A program made the translations under genes and the position numbers. This document shows positions 1-6,468 of a stretch of DNA of 32,221 nucleotides, one piece after another. How positions within the stretch are numbered: the stretch's first letter is position 1; every line of letters starts with the position of its first letter. Below the pieces are notes generated by a model. It was not told where the DNA came from. It ran no database searches and saw only the letters and a list, made by a program, of their open reading frames with translations. Source of the stretch: Nitrospira sp. (lineage in GTDB: Bacteria > Nitrospirota > Nitrospiria > Nitrospirales > Nitrospiraceae); contig VGXC01000032.1 of NCBI GenBank assembly GCA_016873495.1, forward strand, positions 1-32,221, in the 5' to 3' direction.

Positions 1-78
1 CACCGCGAGCTTCTGCTCAGCTGGCCACCGACGCTTCCGACCCCGTCCGTTCTGGATAGGTTTCACCGCTGTGTCCAT
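1..78 (-). CDS. IS3-family transposase OrfA, N-terminal fragment (runs off window)
   Basis: Reading leftward from the ATG at 78, 26 codons are open to the window edge and begin MDTAVKPIQNGRGRKRRWPA, followed by EQKLAV. A basic N-terminus leading into a W-x-x-E-x-K-L start of a helix-turn-helix is typical of the IS3-family OrfA DNA-binding protein. A strong Shine-Dalgarno sequence (AGGAGG) lies just upstream of the ATG. The likely IS end lies about 45 bp further on, as expected for this family. The rest of the gene and OrfB would be outside the window, so whether the copy is intact cannot be judged. Confidence 0.72.
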   Translation of the reverse strand, partial: MDTAVKPIQNGRGRKRRWPAEQKLAV

Positions 79-124
79 TATCCCTCCTGACCGCTGAGAC
101 CTGTCCAAATTTTAGTGGGGCACA
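1..124 (-). mobile_element. End of an IS3-family insertion sequence
   Basis: Read on the minus strand, the segment starts TGTGCCCCACTAAAATTTGG at about 124 and leads through a ribosome binding site into the OrfA start. A 5'-TG terminus followed by a CCCC-ACTAAAATTTGGACA-type end is characteristic of IS3-family terminal repeats. The exact boundary (122 to 127) is uncertain because the other end and any target duplication are outside the window. Confidence 0.68.
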
Positions 125-794
125 GCACGATTTGGGCTTTTTCATCTAGCCCTCCTTTTGGAGGTAATGGTGCGATGGAAGAGATTACTGTTTGGAATAC
201 CGCACGTCAATACTGCTAGAGACGATAAGATGCGGCTAGCACCGATTAGTAGAAGCAGCAAGGTCTATTGTATGTGATCAAGCTGACTCAGCAGTCATTG
301 GTGGATCAGTCGCTGCATAAATTGTTGGGCGGCGGTTAGTCAATAGCTTGACGGCCAAATGTAACATCCAAGCGGCTGACAACGTGGAGCGGAGCGGTTG
401 AAAGGGGATGGGTTTGGAAAGCGACTCATCCCCTTTCCATTGTTATTCCGGCTACTGCCGTGTTGCCGAGCGGGTGGCGGGGACCGGGGCTGGCGGTTAC
501 TTGCGGCGGCGGAGTCGAGCCTTCACTGATTGAATACGGAAAACCGGGCTACGGGGTCAGTGACCTTCCCCCCTTTGCCAAAACCGAATCCGGCAGGTCG
601 AAGATGTCGTTTATTCAGCAAGAAATTTTCTTCATGGAGGAGCCAATTCCGCCTCGATCTGTGGACAAAACGGCGACGGTTAAGTCCGCAGCCGTCGCAG
701 CCGATGAGAGTATGACAAGGTTAAGACGACGACGGAAAATGGACGCGAAGTTTACCCCCGGCCAGTGTTCACCCTCAGCATTTAAGGAGAACTC
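125..794. other. 670-bp stretch with no convincing gene
   Basis: Between the IS end and the HDOD gene I see no recognisable protein or RNA gene. The first 250 bp are clearly more AT-rich than the surroundings. A reading frame from 604 (68 codons, Arg/Lys-rich at its end) runs into the HDOD gene, but it has no good ribosome binding site and no recognisable similarity. The one clear structure is the hairpin at 401-436. The last 100 bp probably hold the promoter and leader of the HDOD gene. Confidence 0.5.
401..436. repeat. Perfect 10-bp inverted repeat (hairpin)
   Basis: aaaggggatg at 401-410 is exactly complementary to catccccttt at 427-436, with a 16-nt loop. No run of T follows on either strand, so it is not a textbook intrinsic terminator. 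It could be a weak terminator, a protein site or a remnant of a mobile element. Confidence 0.55.
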
Positions 795-1670
795 ATGTCG
801 CCAAATATGACGATCGAAGAGCCGACCGAGAAGCTGTTGAACGGAATCATCTTGCCGCCGATGCCCATGACGCTGACGGGCGTCAACAGCGAGCGAGCCA
901 AGCCGGAGCCGAGCCTGGCCGAGATCGCCCGTCTGATCGAACGGGACATCAGCGTCGCGGCGGCCGTGATCAAGGCCATCAACTCGCCCCTCTTCGGCCT
1001 CCGGCGAAAGCTGGAGTCCATCTCGCAGGCGGTGTTCCTGCTGGGGCTCGATAATGTGATAAATCTCGTGACGGCGATGTCGCTTCGGTCCGCGATGCAG
1101 GCGAAAAAGTTCCCCGCCCTGGATCGGTTTTTTGACACGGCCCAAAATGTCGCCATCATGATGTCGTCGCTCGCCGGAGATCTCGGCGTGATGCCCTCCG
1201 GACAGGCCTATCTGCTGGGCTTGTTCCATGATTGTGGCATACCGCTTCTGATCCAGAAGTATCCGGAATATCAGGAGATCGTGCGAACGGCCAAGACGAC
1301 CGTCAATCGGTCGGTCACGGCCGTGGAAGATGAGCGCATCGGCACGGACCATGCGCTCGTGGGGTATTTTGTCGGCCGGAGTTGGAAGCTGCCCAATGCC
1401 ATCTGCCTCAGCATCCGGTATCATCATTGCGCGTACGATCTGCTTACGGCGAGCCAGCGGACGACGCAGCGGGACGAAGACATCGACGCCCTGACGAACG
1501 CAGTGGCGCTCCTGACGATGGCGGACTTCATCAGTTATCGACTCGGAAACCGGGATGAATACCACGATTGGGATCTTGCCGGGCCGTTGGTCCTCGCCCA
1601 CTTTAAGTTGACGCCTCAGGCGTTCGAACTCCTGGAGAAGGAGACCTGCGAGAAACTCGCCGAGGTGTGA
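795..1670 (+). CDS. HDOD domain protein
   Basis: This 291-aa protein is almost entirely one HDOD domain, a non-catalytic relative of HD phosphohydrolases used in bacterial signalling, often linked to cyclic-di-GMP, motility or stress control. The N-terminal part has the usual helix with LARLI-type and AINSPLFG residues (about 50-75). The segment GLFHDCGIPLL (about 140-150) carries the family's HD pair, and YHH follows near residue 215. No output or receiver domain is attached, so a partner must supply these. The start is well placed: AAGGAG at 784-789 lies 5 nt before the ATG. The gene stands alone, and a hairpin follows 5 nt after its stop. The regulated process cannot be read from the sequence. 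Confidence 0.88.
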   Translation: MSPNMTIEEPTEKLLNGIILPPMPMTLTGVNSERAKPEPSLAEIARLIERDISVAAAVIKAINSPLFGLRRKLESISQAVFLLGLDNVINLVTAMSLRSAMQAKKFPALDRFFDTAQNVAIMMSSLAGDLGVMPSGQAYLLGLFHDCGIPLLIQKYPEYQEIVRTAKTTVNRSVTAVEDERIGTDHALVGYFVGRSWKLPNAICLSIRYHHCAYDLLTASQRTTQRDEDIDALTNAVALLTMADFISYRLGNRDEYHDWDLAGPLVLAHFKLTPQAFELLEKETCEKLAEV

Positions 1671-2010
1671 CCGCAGCAGGCAGGCGGCGTCACCGCCGCT
1701 CCAGCGTGGTTCGTTCCGCTGCCTGCCTGCGCATTGCCCGAATAGCTCCCCCGCGCGCTTCTTCCGCCTCGTCGGAGCAACCTCAGCGTTCGCCGACTCC
1801 GAGTTTCCATACCGGCGCCTCGGCCGTCCAGGGAGCGATCAACCCGATCAGCATCGTTCGGGCAGGACCGGTCGGCTGCTTTCGGGCGAGCAGCGGCGGA
1901 CGGACGGGACGATCGGCCTCCTTCCGGCAAAAAGGCGCGCGGTGTCCGTGGCAATGTCTCCCGGCCGGTGTTAGGATGAGAGCGTTTCGACGGCGAACGA
2001 GGAGGTACCG
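1671..2010. other. 340-bp intergenic stretch before lemA
   Basis: Apart from the hairpin at 1676-1730 I find no gene or known RNA here. Reading frames on both strands are GC-driven and do not resemble proteins I know. The right end must hold the promoter of the LemA/TPM operon and has a good ribosome binding site, GAGGAGGT, just before 2011. Confidence 0.5.
1676..1730 (+). terminator. Hairpin just after the HDOD gene, terminator-like
   Basis: gcaggcaggcggcg (1676-1689) pairs with cgctgcctgcctgc (1717-1730). Thirteen of 14 positions are Watson-Crick and one can be a G-U pair, around a 27-nt loop. It begins 5 nt after the HDOD stop codon. There is no U-tract, so it may be a Rho-assisted 3' end or an mRNA-stabilising structure. 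Confidence 0.4.
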
Positions 2011-2610
2011 ATGAACGGTCGAATAGTCGTCCTGCGGGCGTTCCTTCTGGGGGGCCTGCTCCTGACACTGGCCGGGTGCGGCTACAATGAGATCCAGGGC
2101 CTCGACGAAGAGACCAATGCGGCCTGGAGCGAAGTGCTCAATCAATACCAGCGCCGGGCCGATTTGATTCCCAACCTGGTCGCCACGGTAAAGGGCTATG
2201 CCGCGCACGAGAAAGACACGCTCGAAGGAGTGACGCAGGCTCGCTCGCAAGTAGCCGGCCTCAAGGCGACGCCTGAGCTGCTGAAAGACCCGGAGGCCTT
2301 CAAACAATTCCAGGAGGCGCAGCAAGGCCTGTCCTCGGCTCTGGCCCGACTCCTCCTCGTGGTCGAGCGGTATCCGGACCTGAAGGCAAACGAAAACTTC
2401 CGCGATCTGCAGAGTCAGTTGGAAGGCACGGAGAACCGGATCGCCGTGGCCCGCAAACGCTACATCGATAAAGTGGCCGCCTACAACAAGGCCGTTCGGT
2501 ATTTCCCGACCAACCTCACGGCAAAGTTCTTGTTGCATCTCGACGTCAAACCCAACTTCGCCGTGGCCGACGAAAAGGCCGTCAGCACCCCGCCGGACGT
2601 GAAGTTTTAA
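2011..2610 (+). CDS. lemA: LemA family lipoprotein
   Basis: The protein has 199 aa. The first 23 residues form a lipoprotein signal peptide ending in a lipobox (LAGC, Cys at about 23). The LemA core follows: EETNAAWSEVLNQYQRRADLIPNL and a long helical region with KGYAAHEKDTLEGVTQARS, then NRIAVARKRYIDKVAAYN near residue 145. LemA proteins are envelope proteins of unclear biochemical role, nearly always encoded beside TPM-domain proteins, as here. Most LemA proteins have an N-terminal transmembrane helix; a lipid anchor is a common variant. The ATG at 2011 follows GAGGAGGT by 5 nt. The next gene begins 15 nt after the stop, so the three genes are very likely one transcript. Confidence 0.93.
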   Translation: MNGRIVVLRAFLLGGLLLTLAGCGYNEIQGLDEETNAAWSEVLNQYQRRADLIPNLVATVKGYAAHEKDTLEGVTQARSQVAGLKATPELLKDPEAFKQFQEAQQGLSSALARLLLVVERYPDLKANENFRDLQSQLEGTENRIAVARKRYIDKVAAYNKAVRYFPTNLTAKFLLHLDVKPNFAVADEKAVSTPPDVKF

Positions 2611-2625
2611 CGCCCAGGACCAACC

Positions 2626-3528
2626 ATGTCCGTGGTTGGCGTGACAGGGCCGCATCGCGGGCCAACCGGCACGGGGCTGGCCTTCCTCCTCGCGTGCGCC
2701 TTCCTCCTCGGCGGAAGCGCGGCCCAGGCCCTCGACGTGCCTCCGCTGACCGGCCGCATCGTGGATCTGGCGCACTTGCTGCCGCCGGATGGTGCTGCTT
2801 CGCTCACCGCCCAGCTCCAAGCCCATGAGACCCGCACCGGCAATCAAGTCGTCCTCCTGACCCTGCCGTCCTTGCAGGGCGAGCCGCTGGAGGACTATGC
2901 CCATCGGGTGGCCACGGGCTGGCAGTTGGGACAGAAGGGCGCGGACAATGGCGTGCTGGTGCTGGTGGCGCCCAACGATCGCAAGGTGCGCATCGAGGTA
3001 GGGTACGGGCTGGAAGGAACGCTGACGGATGCGCGGACATCGCAGATCATCCGACGCGAGATGGTCCCGCGCTTTAAAGCGGGCGACTATGCGGGCGGCA
3101 TCACCGCAGGGATCGGCGCTGTCCTCGGCACGATCGAGGGCACCGCTCCCGCCGTGCCGGAGCCGGTCGACATTCGGACCGGCGGCGAGCCGACGGCGTT
3201 CCAATATTGGATGATCGGCACCTTCGTGGGCCTGTTGGCCGGCATTGTGCTAAGCCAGGGGCTCCGGCACGCCCGCGCGCTGTTCGGCAGCGCGATCGCC
3301 TTTCTCGTCGCCCAGTCGGCCGGCCTGCTGGTCGGGGTGGCGGCGGGAGGCGTCACGCTGCTCTTGCTGGGGCTCCTGCTCAGCGCGAACCGGGGCGGAG
3401 GCGGCGGCGGGGGACTCGACAGGGCGTGGGGGCCGGGCGGAGAATGGGGCGGTTCGTTGGGGAGCGACGGCGGGTTCAGCGGGGGCGGCGGAGATTTTGG
3501 CGGAGGCGGAGCCTCCGGGAGTTGGTGA
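2626..3528 (+). CDS. TPM domain protein (YgcG type) with Gly-rich tail
   Basis: In order along 300 aa: a signal peptide (about 1-36, ending AQA), a TPM domain (about 38-165: PPLTGRIVDLAHLLPP, NQVVLLTLPSL, DNGVLVLVAPNDRKVRIEVGYGLEG), two or three hydrophobic helices (about 185-260), and a tail rich in Gly (GGGGDFGGGGASGSW). This is the usual architecture of YgcG-like proteins, anchored with the TPM domain outside the cytoplasm. TPM domains were named for a plant thylakoid phosphatase and are also linked to photosystem II repair; the bacterial role is not settled. The ATG at 2626 follows AGGA by about 8 nt. It lies between lemA and a second TPM protein, the standard grouping for this family. 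Confidence 0.92.
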   Translation: MSVVGVTGPHRGPTGTGLAFLLACAFLLGGSAAQALDVPPLTGRIVDLAHLLPPDGAASLTAQLQAHETRTGNQVVLLTLPSLQGEPLEDYAHRVATGWQLGQKGADNGVLVLVAPNDRKVRIEVGYGLEGTLTDARTSQIIRREMVPRFKAGDYAGGITAGIGAVLGTIEGTAPAVPEPVDIRTGGEPTAFQYWMIGTFVGLLAGIVLSQGLRHARALFGSAIAFLVAQSAGLLVGVAAGGVTLLLLGLLLSANRGGGGGGGLDRAWGPGGEWGGSLGSDGGFSGGGGDFGGGGASGSW

Positions 3529-3529
3529 G

Positions 3530-4177
3530 ATGACGCGCGTTTCAGACCAAGATCTGCGAAGGATCCGGGCGGCCGTGCAAGCGGCGGAGCGCAAGACGCG
3601 GGGCGAGATCGTGCCGATGGTCGTTCCGGCTTCGGCGCGCTACCGCGAGGCCGCCTTTCGCACGGGATTGATGCTGGGCTTGCTCACCCTGGCGGGGCTC
3701 GTGACGGCGGAGACGTACTGGCTGCCTTGGGGCTGGCATGCAGGCAATGCGGGATGGCTGCTGCTCGCGGTCCTGCTCGCGTACGGCATCGGGCAATGGC
3801 TTGGCGCTTGTCCGAGCGTCGTTCGTCTGGTCACCTCCCGCGAGCGGATGGCCTTCAAAGTCCGCCGCCGGGCGGAACTCGCCTTCTACGAACATGGTCT
3901 CCACAAGACGCAGGAGGGCACCGGCATCCTCATTATGGTCTCCCTGTTGGAGCGGCGCGTCCAGGTGCTGGCCGATCGGGCCATCAACGAACGAGTGCCG
4001 CCCGGCACCTGGGATGCGCTGACGCAGGAGCTGATCCAGGGGATCAAAGACGGCCGGCCGACCGAGGCCCTGTGTCAGGCCATTGCCCGCTGCGGCGACT
4101 TGCTGGCCGACTACTTTCCCGCGCGCCCCGGCGACAATCCCGACGAGCTCGGCGACGAGCTCGTCCAGGAGCCCTAG
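3530..4177 (+). CDS. Second TPM domain membrane protein
   Basis: The protein has 215 aa from the ATG at 3530, only 1 nt after the preceding stop. That suggests translational coupling, and a TTG 33 nt upstream in the same frame is less likely. Residues 1-35 (RRIRAAVQAAERKTRGEIVPMVVP) match the start of the short TPM variant. Two hydrophobic helices follow (about 45-65 and 72-92). The second half of the TPM fold follows (TGILIMVSLLERRVQVLADRAIN, about 130-155). It differs from the first TPM protein by lacking a signal peptide and Gly tail and by having the membrane helices inside the domain. It probably acts with LemA and the first TPM protein at the inner membrane. Confidence 0.88.
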   Translation: MTRVSDQDLRRIRAAVQAAERKTRGEIVPMVVPASARYREAAFRTGLMLGLLTLAGLVTAETYWLPWGWHAGNAGWLLLAVLLAYGIGQWLGACPSVVRLVTSRERMAFKVRRRAELAFYEHGLHKTQEGTGILIMVSLLERRVQVLADRAINERVPPGTWDALTQELIQGIKDGRPTEALCQAIARCGDLLADYFPARPGDNPDELGDELVQEP

Positions 4178-4197
4178 TCGCGCGCCACCTTCGGCCG

Positions 4198-4629
4198 TCA
4201 CTGGTGGGGCTGAGTCTTGTCCTGGATGGTCTTCAGATAGTCCTGCGACGCCTGCCAGCGCCGGTGCAATTTCTTTTCGAATGCGTCGAGCTTCTGCTGT
4301 TGCTCTGGCTGAAGCCCCGGCTTGACGGCCGCGAGGGTCCGGTTCCAGATAGCCTCGACCTGGGGTTGCTGCTGCGCCCGCAGCGCCAGCAAGTCGTCCT
4401 GCGCCTGGCCCACGATCGGCCCCAGGCTGGCTTGCTGGTCGGCGGTCAGGTCCAGGCGGCGCGTCAGCCGCTCCATCATCCATGGCTTCTTGGCCGTGGG
4501 TCCTGCTTCCCACCGACGCTCGAGCTGGGACTGCAGGTAGCCGTGGGTGACGACTCCACCGATCAACGTGCCGGACAGGAAGAGCAGGGTCAGGCCTCCC
4601 CAGACCTTCCACGGATTCATGCGATTCAT
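4198..4629 (-). CDS. CpxP/metal-resistance-like periplasmic protein
   Basis: The protein has 143 aa. An N-terminal signal anchor (about residues 8-28, GGLTLLFLSGTLIGGVVTHG) is followed by a helical region. It contains LDLTADQQASLGPIVGQAQ (about 60-78) and LQPEQQQKLDAFEKKLHRR (about 105-125), the paired LTxxQ-type helices of the Spy/CpxP/CnrX group. These proteins sense or buffer metals and misfolded proteins in the periplasm. The chosen ATG has AAGGAG 5 nt upstream. A start 51 nt further upstream would add a Cys-rich leader without a ribosome binding site. It is the last gene of the sigma-factor cluster, 25 nt after the small membrane protein. It converges with the TPM gene, with 20 nt between the stops. 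Confidence 0.75.
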   Translation of the reverse strand: MNRMNPWKVWGGLTLLFLSGTLIGGVVTHGYLQSQLERRWEAGPTAKKPWMMERLTRRLDLTADQQASLGPIVGQAQDDLLALRAQQQPQVEAIWNRTLAAVKPGLQPEQQQKLDAFEKKLHRRWQASQDYLKTIQDKTQPHQ

Positions 4630-4654
4630 GGCGTCTCCTTTTTCTCCCATCGGC

Positions 4655-4987
4655 TCACAGATCGGACAGCACGGCCACAAGCGTCTCGGCCGGGTCGTCG
4701 AACAACAGCGAGGCGACGAGGTCCGCGCTTTCCGGCTGGGCGAGCAGATAGCCGACCAGCAGGCAGGCGACGAGGCTCGCGGCCATGGCGGTCCGCCACA
4801 CGAGACGATCCAGGGGGAACGAGCCGGCCGCCGGCCGATCGGAGGGCCGGCTCCGGGAGACGGCCCGCATGACCCCGGCGCGCCAGCCGGGCCCCGCGTC
4901 CGGTTCCGGCTGGGAGCGGTGGGCCGCCTGCAGGTGTTCGAACAGTTTCCGGATCTTCTCTTTGCGCACAGGGTTCGCAGGCTTCAT
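4655..4987 (-). CDS. Small membrane protein, candidate anti-sigma factor
   Basis: The 110-aa protein has a basic cytoplasmic N-terminus (RKEKIRKLFEHLQAAHRS), one membrane helix at about 66-83 and a short acidic outer tail. Its ATG overlaps the stop of the sigma gene (ATGA), so translation is coupled, which is typical of sigma/anti-sigma pairs. I see no zinc-binding HxxxCxxC motif and no clear anti-sigma domain, so the function is inferred from position, topology and size. In CnrYXH-type systems the anti-sigma factor is likewise a short single-pass protein with little conservation. Confidence 0.6.
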   Translation of the reverse strand: MKPANPVRKEKIRKLFEHLQAAHRSQPEPDAGPGWRAGVMRAVSRSRPSDRPAAGSFPLDRLVWRTAMAASLVACLLVGYLLAQPESADLVASLLFDDPAETLVAVLSDL

Positions 4988-5586
4988 GGGCTTCCTCGCT
5001 CCTTCACCAGCCCGAGCAATAGGGTGCGCAGGCGCAGGCGCGCGCGATGCGCGCGCACTTTCACGTTGACCTGGCTCCAGTTCAACAGGGCCGCGGCCTC
5101 TCGGATGGACAATCCCTCGAGGTACACCAGCGTGAGCACCGTCCGGTTTTCGGGGGACAACTGGTCCAGCGCCCAGTGCAGCACCGTCTGCGCCTCCTGC
5201 GCGGCGGCCTGTTGATGGAACGACCGGTCGGCTTGCACCGTCAGCACGTGCTCCACCCACGTCTGGCCCTCTTCGGAGAGGGCACTCATCGGCGTTTCGC
5301 GCGACCGGTAGGCCTCGCGCCAGAATCCGTAACAGGTCCGCACGGCGAGCGACGCCAGCCAATGGTGAAACGGCGCTTGCTCCGAATATGTCGCCAGGGA
5401 GGTGAAGGCGCGCACGAACACATCCTGCGCGACCTCGTCGACCTGCGCGCGCGGCACGTGCCGGCCCACGATCTTGAACACCTGGGCTTGATGGCGCGTG
5501 ACCAGGGTCTCGAAGGCGTCGGTCTTGCCTTCGACCACGAGCCGCACGATCTCGGCATCCGTGAGCGCCTGTTCCGCCTGTGCCAT
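4984..5586 (-). CDS. ECF-type RNA polymerase sigma factor
   Basis: The protein has 200 aa. Region 2 lies at about 25-95, with DAFETLVTRHQAQVFKIVGR and DEVAQDVFVRAFTSLATY for -10 recognition and core binding. Region 4 lies at about 135-190, with LSPENRTVLTLVYLEGLSI and REAAALLNWSQVNVKVRAHR forming the helix-turn-helix for the -35 element. Region 3 is absent, as in ECF sigma factors. The ATG at 5586 is chosen because it gives a normal ECF length; AGAGGA lies upstream at a long distance. The frame continues 135 nt upstream but that part is not ECF-like. It is followed with overlap by a candidate anti-sigma gene and flanked by two Spy/CpxP-like genes, suggesting control of a periplasmic stress or metal response. 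Confidence 0.9.
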   Translation of the reverse strand: MAQAEQALTDAEIVRLVVEGKTDAFETLVTRHQAQVFKIVGRHVPRAQVDEVAQDVFVRAFTSLATYSEQAPFHHWLASLAVRTCYGFWREAYRSRETPMSALSEEGQTWVEHVLTVQADRSFHQQAAAQEAQTVLHWALDQLSPENRTVLTLVYLEGLSIREAAALLNWSQVNVKVRAHRARLRLRTLLLGLVKERGSP

Positions 5587-5674
5587 GGAACCAGCTACGT
5601 CCTCTCGCCTGCTCGGCCGCTCGGAGGGGAAAACCGGTAAACCGGCTGCCCCGGCTTCCGCCCAGGAAGAAATG

Positions 5675-5713
5675 GAGGCGGGGGTGCGGCCAGCATAGCC
5701 GAAGCCCCGCCTC
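5675..5713 (-). terminator. Hairpin between the Spy-like gene and the sigma gene
   Basis: gaggcgggg at 5675-5683 is exactly complementary to ccccgcctc at 5705-5713, a 9-bp stem with a 21-nt loop. It begins 16 nt after the stop of the upstream Spy-like gene on the minus strand and is followed by CATTTCTTCC, only a weak T-run. It could be a partial terminator that lowers sigma expression relative to the Spy-like protein, or an RNA-processing site. Confidence 0.4.
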
Positions 5714-5728
5714 GCCGCCACCGCCAGG

Positions 5729-6250
5729 CTATCCTTCCTGATGGTGACGCATTCGCTGCTCGCGCTCGGCCCTCACCCTGTCGCGCTGTTCCTGCGTCAA
5801 CAGGGACCAGACTTCCCGCTTGGTCTTGATGGCCGCCACGCGAAGCCCCGCCTCGAGCGTCTCGCTCTCCTTGACCTTGGCCTCGATCGCCGCCATGTCG
5901 GCCTTCTCGTCGTGCACGAGAGAGCGGAGTTCCCGTTCGGCCACCTGCATGCCGGCCTCGGTCCTGATCCTGGCCCGGTCATAGTCCAGGCTCATGGCCT
6001 TCAGCTTGGAGACCTGCTCCTCCGTCAGCCCATACTGCTTCTGGTGCCTGAGGAGGTGGTGGAGAAAGTGGCCGGCCCGGTCATGGGTGCCCGCCATCCC
6101 GTGGTCTCCATGCATCCCCCCGCCATGGCCGTATCCAACCTTGTGGTGCCCCGGCTCCGACCGGCCCGCCGGCTCATCCGCCCGGGCGATTCCGGAGCAC
6201 GTCAGGGCCAAGACCATGGCGCAGAGCACCGGTTTCATCGTACGCATCAT
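5729..6250 (-). CDS. Spy/CpxP family periplasmic protein, His-rich
   Basis: The 173-aa protein has a signal peptide (1-24, cleavage after ARA). A Gly/His-rich stretch follows (about 33-66; many HH, HG and GH pairs), which could bind metal ions. The Spy core begins with YGLTEEQVSKLKAMSLDYD (LTxxQ-like motif 1) and ends with LLTQEQRDRVRAEREQ (motif 2). Family members are periplasmic chaperones or metal-responsive proteins, often made in envelope stress. The ATG at 6250 has GGAGG 5 nt upstream. The gene is first in the minus-strand set ending at 4198, with 142 nt and a hairpin before the sigma gene. The His-rich insert is unusual for Spy itself and points toward metal sensing or buffering. Confidence 0.82.
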   Translation of the reverse strand: MMRTMKPVLCAMVLALTCSGIARADEPAGRSEPGHHKVGYGHGGGMHGDHGMAGTHDRAGHFLHHLLRHQKQYGLTEEQVSKLKAMSLDYDRARIRTEAGMQVAERELRSLVHDEKADMAAIEAKVKESETLEAGLRVAAIKTKREVWSLLTQEQRDRVRAEREQRMRHHQEG

Positions 6251-6360
6251 CGTTGCCTCCTCCCGCCATCGCGATGCCGATGGGGCGTCTCGTGTTTGTG
6301 AGTGGAACGGCTGGCCTTGCCGCGCAGCCCTCTTGTAGCGCTAAGTGGTCCTCGGGGCGG

Positions 6361-6371
6361 GAAAGGTTACA
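6361..6371 (-). promoter_or_regulatory. Candidate ECF -35 element upstream of the Spy/sigma set
   Basis: On the minus strand the sequence TGTAACCTTTC lies about 110-120 bp upstream of the Spy-like ATG. It resembles the AAC-containing -35 box of many ECF promoters. The -10 region 14-17 nt downstream (GGAC) is only a partial match to CGTC or CGAC, so this is tentative. No similar box is seen directly before the sigma gene, which suggests that sigma is co-transcribed from this point. Confidence 0.3.
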
Positions 6372-6431
6372 TGGGCCGGAGCTCCACAAGTGGAGACACC
6401 GGGGCGCGCCTGTGTCGGGCGTGCCACCCAG

Positions 6432-6460
6432 TGGATTCGCTCAGCCGGTTCGGTTAGAAT
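6432..6460 (+). promoter_or_regulatory. Candidate sigma-70 promoter of murJ
   Basis: TAGAAT (6455-6460, five of six to consensus) lies 8 nt before the ATG at 6469. A poor -35 (TGGATT, 6432-6437) is 17 nt upstream. No Shine-Dalgarno sequence precedes the ATG, so the mRNA may begin at or next to the start codon. Confidence 0.35.
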
Positions 6461-6468
6461 CCGCCGCA

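Noticed and set aside
125-794. Riboswitch or tRNA before the HDOD gene
   Set aside because: No cloverleaf and no conserved core of known riboswitch classes could be found by eye.
604-810. 68-codon plus-strand frame upstream of and overlapping the HDOD gene
   Set aside because: No ribosome binding site, no recognisable protein content, and it overlaps the well-supported HDOD start.
1783-3204. Long minus-strand frame across lemA and the first TPM gene
   Set aside because: It is the antisense shadow of two clear genes in GC-rich DNA and has no domain-like sequence.
6253-6468. MurJ extended upstream by 72 residues
   Set aside because: The extension does not look like MurJ or a signal peptide and overlaps the probable promoters of murJ and the Spy-like gene.
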